From NCBI RefSeq assembly GCF_019038435.1, contig NZ_JAGPOX010000016.1, positions 25,522 through 89,521 of the forward strand: a DNA stretch of 64,000 bases. Direction: 5' to 3'. A program made the translations under genes and the position numbers. Positions 60,300 through 64,000 of this stretch are shown one piece after another. Under the pieces are notes generated by a model. It saw only the letters and a program-made list of their open reading frames with translations, did not search any database and was not told where the DNA came from. Origin of the DNA: Nocardia alni (GTDB lineage Bacteria; Actinomycetota; Actinomycetes; Mycobacteriales; Mycobacteriaceae). How positions within the stretch are numbered: the first letter of the stretch is position 1; each line of letters opens with the position of its first letter.

Positions 60300-61151
60300 A
60301 TGAGGAAATTCACTGCTGCTGCAGTGCTGGCGGTCTCCGCCGTCACCATTGCGGCTGCCCCCGCTTTCGCCGACCCGGCGCCCACACCCGCAGCACCTGT
60401 ACCGGCTACGACGCCGCTGCATGCTGTCCCGATGTCGTTCAAGGACGTTGCGGCGTCCCAGAATGTGCTGATCAACGGCGTGCACTACGAGGTTGATCGG
60501 GACGGTGGCTCGGTGGTCCTGAAGGCGGCCGACGCCTCCTTCGTCCGCAAGGGTGACAGCCTGACCATCGCCAACACCAAGGGTCAGCTCGTCGACTCGG
60601 TGCCGCTGGAGTACCGCAAGGACAACACCCAGTTCCCGATCACTGCGGACATCGCGGCCCACCAGGTCCGCCTGACCCCGCAGACCGTCGGTGGCACCCC
60701 GGTGACCAACCCGATCACCCCGCAGAGCCTGGCCACCGCCAAGGACGTCTCGAAGATGGCCCCGAAGGACATCGATGAGTCGTTCAGCCCCCGTGACCAG
60801 CAGGAGCTGTCGGCGTTCGGTTCTCGCGCCACCATCTCCAGCCTGATCGGCGCCATCGTCGGCGCCCTGATCGGTGTGACCGTCGGCTGTGTCGCCGGCG
60901 CCGTCGCCGGTCTGACCATCGCGACCATCGCGACGCTGTTCGGTGGCCTGGGTGGTGCGGTCGTCGGCTGCATCGCCGGTGTCGTGACTGTCGGCTCCGC
61001 CGGTTCGCTGCTGGGCACCATCCTGGTCGGTGGCCCGGTCATGCTGTGGTCGGCGTACCAGTACTTCAGCACCATCAACTCTCCGTGTGTCACCCCGGGT
61101 GCGTACTGCGTCAACCCGCAGTTCCCGCCGGCGGCGCCGAAGAAGCACTGA
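60300..61151 (+). CDS. Secreted protein with a glycine-zipper membrane segment
   Basis: 283 residues from ATG 60300. A Sec signal (KFTAAAVLAVSAVTIAAAPAFA) precedes a soluble beta-rich domain (FKDVAASQNVLINGVHYEVDRDGGSVVLKAADASFV, about residues 45-130), a linker, and two long Gly/Ala/Val/Ile-rich helices with glycine-zipper spacing (LIGVTVGCVAGAVAGLTIATIATLFGG and AVVGCIAGVVTVGSAGSLLG). It ends with a Cys-bearing, Pro-rich tail (PCVTPGAYCVNPQF). Such zippers insert in membranes or oligomerise. I know similar proteins only as nocardial hypotheticals. The AT-rich upstream region and the strong terminator suggest high expression. Confidence 0.78.
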   Translation: MRKFTAAAVLAVSAVTIAAAPAFADPAPTPAAPVPATTPLHAVPMSFKDVAASQNVLINGVHYEVDRDGGSVVLKAADASFVRKGDSLTIANTKGQLVDSVPLEYRKDNTQFPITADIAAHQVRLTPQTVGGTPVTNPITPQSLATAKDVSKMAPKDIDESFSPRDQQELSAFGSRATISSLIGAIVGALIGVTVGCVAGAVAGLTIATIATLFGGLGGAVVGCIAGVVTVGSAGSLLGTILVGGPVMLWSAYQYFSTINSPCVTPGAYCVNPQFPPAAPKKH

Positions 61152-61195
61152 TAGCCGTCCTCGAGAGGCTGTAGTACCTTTCGGCGATACCCATC

Positions 61196-61235
61196 CAACG
61201 GGCGGGTCCTCCTTCTGGAGGGCCCGCCCGTTGGT
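61196..61235 (+). terminator. Strong terminator after the glycine-zipper gene
   Basis: A 12-bp perfect outer stem (CCAACGGGCGGG with CCCGCCCGTTGG), one T-G wobble and an inner CCTCC/GGAGG stem around TTCT, followed by TTTGT. Confidence 0.9.
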
Positions 61236-61258
61236 TTGTGCCCCCTGGATTCCGGGCC

Positions 61259-61280
61259 GGTGTAACCCCGTTCGGTATCT
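61259..61280 (+). promoter_or_regulatory. GGTGTAACC-N8-TATCT motif, copy 1 (before the sigma factor)
   Basis: This motif recurs with the same spacing at 62592-62613 before the cupredoxin gene. GTAACC resembles the -35 element of ECF-type promoters. The conserved TATCT, only eight bases on, is too close to be the usual -10, so the motif may be a composite site. It lies 50 bp before the sigma factor start. Confidence 0.6.
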
Positions 61281-61330
61281 ACTGGTAGGCGTGGCGATGC
61301 GCCGGAAGCGGATGCGGAAGGCGGCGGCGG

Positions 61331-61879
61331 ATGGCCGGACGGCCCGAATCCAGTGGGTTCACGGGAGCCCGGGAGTTGCGACTGGTGGGCGGTGACACCT
61401 ATCCGGACTGGGAGTCGATCTACCGGGACAACGCGGTGTGGTTGTACGCCCTGATGTTCGGCAAGGTCGGCAACCGGCCGGACGCCGAGGATCTGACCGC
61501 GGAGGTGTTCACCGCGGCGCTCAAACCGCTGCGGGTCTCCGCGAGCGTGCCCGAGGTTCGAGCGTACCTGCGGGCTACCGCGCGCACGGTGCTGGCCGGA
61601 TACTGGCGCGACCGGATGGGCCGGGAGATCACTACCATAGACGAGGATTTCGTCGCGGATCCGCCGCCGGAACCGCAGGAGGCCGATACCGAGGCGGCCC
61701 GGCAACTCCTGGAGGGGTTGCCCGAACGGTATCGGCGCATCCTGGAATTGAGGTTCCTACAGGGGCTTTCGGTCCGGGACGCGGCGGCCGAGCTCGATGT
61801 GAGCATCGCCAATGCGAAGGTGTTGCAGCATCGGGCCCTACAGTTGGCGGCGCAGCGCGATGCCGGAGGTGCACGGTGA
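61331..61879 (+). CDS. ECF-type RNA polymerase sigma factor
   Basis: 182 residues from ATG 61331. Region 2 is clear in DWESIYRDNAVWLYALMFGKVGNRPDAEDLTAEVFTAALKPL, and region 4 in LPERYRRILELRFLQGLSVRDAAAELDVSIANAKVLQHRALQLAA. No extra domains. The next gene starts inside its stop codon (GTG overlapping TGA), so the Rieske protein is made with it, as anti-sigma factors usually are. The identical upstream motifs suggest it transcribes its own gene and the cupredoxin gene. Confidence 0.93.
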   Translation: MAGRPESSGFTGARELRLVGGDTYPDWESIYRDNAVWLYALMFGKVGNRPDAEDLTAEVFTAALKPLRVSASVPEVRAYLRATARTVLAGYWRDRMGREITTIDEDFVADPPPEPQEADTEAARQLLEGLPERYRRILELRFLQGLSVRDAAAELDVSIANAKVLQHRALQLAAQRDAGGAR

Positions 61880-62586
61880 ACGCAAGAGGTATCCGGCGAT
61901 ACGTGCGGGAGCTACTGAACGGACAGCGGCCTCGGGGCTTCGCGCCCGACGACGCCGAGGCGGAGCAGATGCGGGTCGCGATCGCCCTGCGTGCGGCCCG
62001 TTTGGGCTCCTCGACGCCCAGCGAGGAATTCCTGACCGGCCTGCGACAGCGGCTGGCCGAGGAGTTCGGGGAATCCGGCCCCGCCCCCACGGCCGCACCG
62101 GCCCCGCCCAGGCGACGGCAGGTGATCATCGGCACCTCGATCGCGGCCGCCGCCGCCACGGTCGGCGGTGTGGTCGACCATGCGTTCGTGCCCGGTCCGG
62201 CAAGCCGGAGCTCGGCACAGGCGCAGCAGGTTCCGGCGGAGCAGACCCTGGTGCCCGGCGATGGGGTGTGGCGCGCGGTCGCCGCCTCCGCGAGCGTGCC
62301 CGAGGGGTCGACCGTCGCCTTCGATCTGGGCACTGTCAACGGATTCGTCCATCGCCGCGACGGAATTGTGTACGCGCTCTCCGGGATCTGCACCCATCAG
62401 GGCTGCAAACTGTGGCTGGACGGCCCGGACGAGCGCCTGCGCTGCCCGTGTCACGCCACGTCGTTCGGCATCGACGGCGCGGTGCTCACCCATCAGCTCC
62501 CCATCTCGCCGGCGCCCTTGCCGCGCTTCGAGATCCGCGAAACCAACGGGGCCATAGAGGTTTTCGCTCCTGCGGCGCCGGCCTGA
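61876..62586 (+). CDS. Rieske [2Fe-2S] protein with a possible anti-sigma N-terminal segment
   Basis: 236 residues from GTG 61876. Residues 1-65 are helical and cytoplasm-like (GIRRYVRELLNGQRPRGFAPDDAEAEQMRVAIALRAARL). Residues 79-105 (RRRQVIIGTSIAAAAATVGGVV) are a hydrophobic helix with a twin-arginine-like start. The rest is a Rieske domain with cluster ligands Cys172, His174, Cys190 and His193, and the Cys177/Cys192 disulfide pair (CTHQGC, CPCHATSFG). Overlap with the sigma factor gene and the cytoplasm-helix-outside layout suggest a redox-sensing anti-sigma factor. The Rieske domain is certain; the anti-sigma role is inferred. Confidence 0.88.
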   Translation: MNARGIRRYVRELLNGQRPRGFAPDDAEAEQMRVAIALRAARLGSSTPSEEFLTGLRQRLAEEFGESGPAPTAAPAPPRRRQVIIGTSIAAAAATVGGVVDHAFVPGPASRSSAQAQQVPAEQTLVPGDGVWRAVAASASVPEGSTVAFDLGTVNGFVHRRDGIVYALSGICTHQGCKLWLDGPDERLRCPCHATSFGIDGAVLTHQLPISPAPLPRFEIRETNGAIEVFAPAAPA

Positions 62587-62591
62587 GCGCA

Positions 62592-62613
62592 GGGTGTAAC
62601 CACACCCGCTATC
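62592..62613 (+). promoter_or_regulatory. GGTGTAACC-N8-TATCT motif, copy 2 (before the cupredoxin)
   Basis: Same 14 fixed bases and spacing as at 61259-61280. It sits just after the Rieske stop and about 90 bp before the cupredoxin start. A second promoter here would let cupredoxin and phosphoesterase be made in excess over the sigma factor. Confidence 0.6.
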
Positions 62614-62702
62614 TCCATATGACGGCGACCGCAACGGTGAGGTCGCCGGCCATGACGGCGCCCGCGACTGTGCGAGCGTCATCGCCGATGATGGAGAATC
62701 GG

Positions 62703-63194
62703 ATGAGACATATCCCGAAAAGCAGATACGCCCTTGGTCTTACGTGCGCGGCTGTCGGTTTGGCCGCAGTGCTGGGGGCGTGCGGTACGAGTACGAGCGG
62801 TGCGTCCCCGTCGCCGACGCTGGTATTTCCACCGGGCCCGACCCCGGGGTTCAGTGGTGGCGGGCCGACGATGCCGATGCCCACGATGGCGATGCCCGCG
62901 TCGACCGGAACATCCACCGCGACAACGGCTCCCGTGGCCGTCCCGGGTAACGCGGTGGCCATCGAGAACTTCGCCTTCGCACCGGCCGCCCTGACGGTGC
63001 GGCGTGGAACCACCGTCACCTGGGTCAATCGCGACGAAGAGCCGCATACCGTCGTCGCGGGGGACAGCAGCTTTCGCTCCAAGGCCCTGGGTACCGGTGC
63101 GAGCTTCGCGTTCACCTTCACCAAGGCGGGCAGCTACGGCTACGTATGCACGATCCATCCGTTCATGCACGGCACCGTGGTGGTGACGCCGTGA
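62703..63194 (+). CDS. Cupredoxin (blue-copper) lipoprotein
   Basis: 163 residues from ATG 62703, with GGAG six bases upstream; in-frame ATGs at 62620 and 62689 would spoil the signal. A lipobox LGAC (Cys27) ends the signal, a Pro/Met/Thr-rich linker (with several Met in TMPMPTMAMP) follows, and the plastocyanin/pseudoazurin-like domain has ligands His115 (EPHTV), Cys149, His152 and Met155 (CTIHPFMHG). It is an electron carrier or copper-binding lipoprotein on the outer face of the membrane. The stop overlaps the next start (GTGA). Confidence 0.92.
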   Translation: MRHIPKSRYALGLTCAAVGLAAVLGACGTSTSGASPSPTLVFPPGPTPGFSGGGPTMPMPTMAMPASTGTSTATTAPVAVPGNAVAIENFAFAPAALTVRRGTTVTWVNRDEEPHTVVAGDSSFRSKALGTGASFAFTFTKAGSYGYVCTIHPFMHGTVVVTP

Positions 63195-64000
63195 ACGAAC
63201 TCGACCCGCAGGGCATGACACGACGCCAATTGCTCAGGCATTCGGCCTGGTTCGGTGCGGCGGTGGGATTGGCGGTGGTCGGCGGCGAGGTCGTGTCCGA
63301 GGTGGCCGGTGCGCCCGCCGCACACGCCGCCTCGCGACCCGACCTACGGTTCGCCCAGATCAGCGACAGTCATATCGGTTTCCAGGGCACGGCCAATCCC
63401 ACCGTGACCGACACCTTCGCCGAGGCGATCGGCCAGGTGAACGCGCTGGGGTATCAGCCCGATTTCGTCATCCACACCGGCGATCTCACCCACCTGTCCA
63501 CGCACGACCAGTTCGACCAGGTGCATCAGATGCTGACCGGCCTGAACACGCCGCACGTGTTCACCGTTCCGGGAGAACACGATTCGACCGACGATGCCGG
63601 GCAGAAGTACCGCTCGTTCTTCGGCTCGGGTACCCGCGGCGACGGCTGGTACAGCTTCGATATCGCCGGAGTGCACCTGATCGGCCTGGTCAACACGCTG
63701 AATTTGCGGAGCCTCGGTCATCTTGGCGCCGATCAGCTGGATTTCGTCCGCAAAGATGTGGCCGGACTGTCCGCCGACACCCCCATCGTGGTGTTCAGCC
63801 ACATCCCGCTGTTCGCCATGTACCCCCAATGGGGTTGGGGCACCGACGACGCCGCACAGGCACTGAGCTACCTGAGCCGGTTCTCCTCGGTCACCTGCCT
63901 CAACGGCCATGTGCACCAACTGTTCACCAAGACCGAGGGCAACGTCACCTTCTACAGCGGCACCACCACCGCGTACCCCCTACCGCACCCGGGCGACGGC
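63191..64000 (+). CDS. Tat-exported calcineurin-like metallophosphoesterase, 3' end cut off by the window
   Basis: GTG 63191 overlaps the cupredoxin stop. A twin-arginine signal (TRRQLLRHSAWFGAAVGLAVVGG) precedes a phosphoesterase domain: DSHIGF (Asp, His), HTGDLTH, PGEHDS, FSHIPLF and LNGHVHQLF. The third motif has Glu where the usual GNHD has a metal-bridging Asn. 270 codons are present. It is the fourth gene of the sigma-Rieske-cupredoxin operon and may act on a phosphate ester outside the membrane. Confidence 0.9.
   Translation, partial: MNELDPQGMTRRQLLRHSAWFGAAVGLAVVGGEVVSEVAGAPAAHAASRPDLRFAQISDSHIGFQGTANPTVTDTFAEAIGQVNALGYQPDFVIHTGDLTHLSTHDQFDQVHQMLTGLNTPHVFTVPGEHDSTDDAGQKYRSFFGSGTRGDGWYSFDIAGVHLIGLVNTLNLRSLGHLGADQLDFVRKDVAGLSADTPIVVFSHIPLFAMYPQWGWGTDDAAQALSYLSRFSSVTCLNGHVHQLFTKTEGNVTFYSGTTTAYPLPHPGDG

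Overview
The window is high-GC actinobacterial DNA and most likely comes from Nocardia or a close relative in the Corynebacteriales (mycolic-acid bacteria). The main evidence is a single-polypeptide type I fatty acid synthase of about 3100 residues followed by its own phosphopantetheinyl transferase (fas-acpS), with a BCP peroxiredoxin and a DUF3618 protein a few kilobases further on. This neighbourhood resembles the mycobacterial fas-acpS-bcp region. GTG and TTG starts are common, Tat and lipoprotein signals are frequent, and there is no prophage, IS element, rRNA or CRISPR array. The genus is an inference from gene content.

Layout. 1-10 kb: a truncated flavin monooxygenase, a GNAT acetyltransferase, a large TrbL/VirB6-like membrane protein, a Tat-exported GH1 glycosidase, a membrane-anchored beta-propeller, soluble transhydrogenase (sthA) and a secreted DUF732-like protein. 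10-20 kb: an SDR/VOC operon divergent from a GntR regulator with a 30-bp palindrome between them, a catalase-related peroxidase overlapping a cytochrome b561 gene, a UbiX/UbiD decarboxylase pair, a CgeB-like glycosyltransferase, a second GH1 enzyme and a serine hydrolase. 20-38 kb: accessory genes, including a SAM methyltransferase, a GT2 enzyme, a VapB/VapC-type toxin-antitoxin pair, several alpha/beta hydrolases, an SDR/TetR divergon with a four-box operator array, an AAA/DUF4143 ATPase preceded by eight 23-bp tandem repeats, a TetR/FUSC pair in which the FUSC protein carries three extra beta-sandwich modules, LysE, AraC, LysR and others. 38-49 kb: tRNA-Leu(UAG), fas, acpS and a decayed acpS fragment. 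49-60 kb: an APC permease, a broken Uma2 gene, TetR and a membrane protein, bcp, DUF3618, an Excalibur protein, divergent pirin/MarR genes, a two-component pair whose kinase lacks the phospho-acceptor His, and divergent MarR/cupin genes with 21-bp-spaced operators. 60-64 kb: a secreted glycine-zipper protein, then an operon of ECF sigma factor, Rieske protein with a possible anti-sigma segment, blue-copper lipoprotein and Tat-exported metallophosphoesterase that runs off the right edge.

The most promising unexplained system is this last operon. Its sigma factor gene and its cupredoxin gene are each preceded by the same motif, GGTGTAACC-N8-TATCT. Together with a redox-active Rieske domain fused behind a short N-terminal segment and a membrane-spanning or Tat-like helix, this suggests a self-controlled extracytoplasmic redox or copper response. 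That function is inferred. Several regulatory arrays (four TetR boxes, two and a half MarR boxes, a palindrome over a start codon, and the 23-bp array over a predicted leaderless promoter) can be read directly in the sequence and tested.
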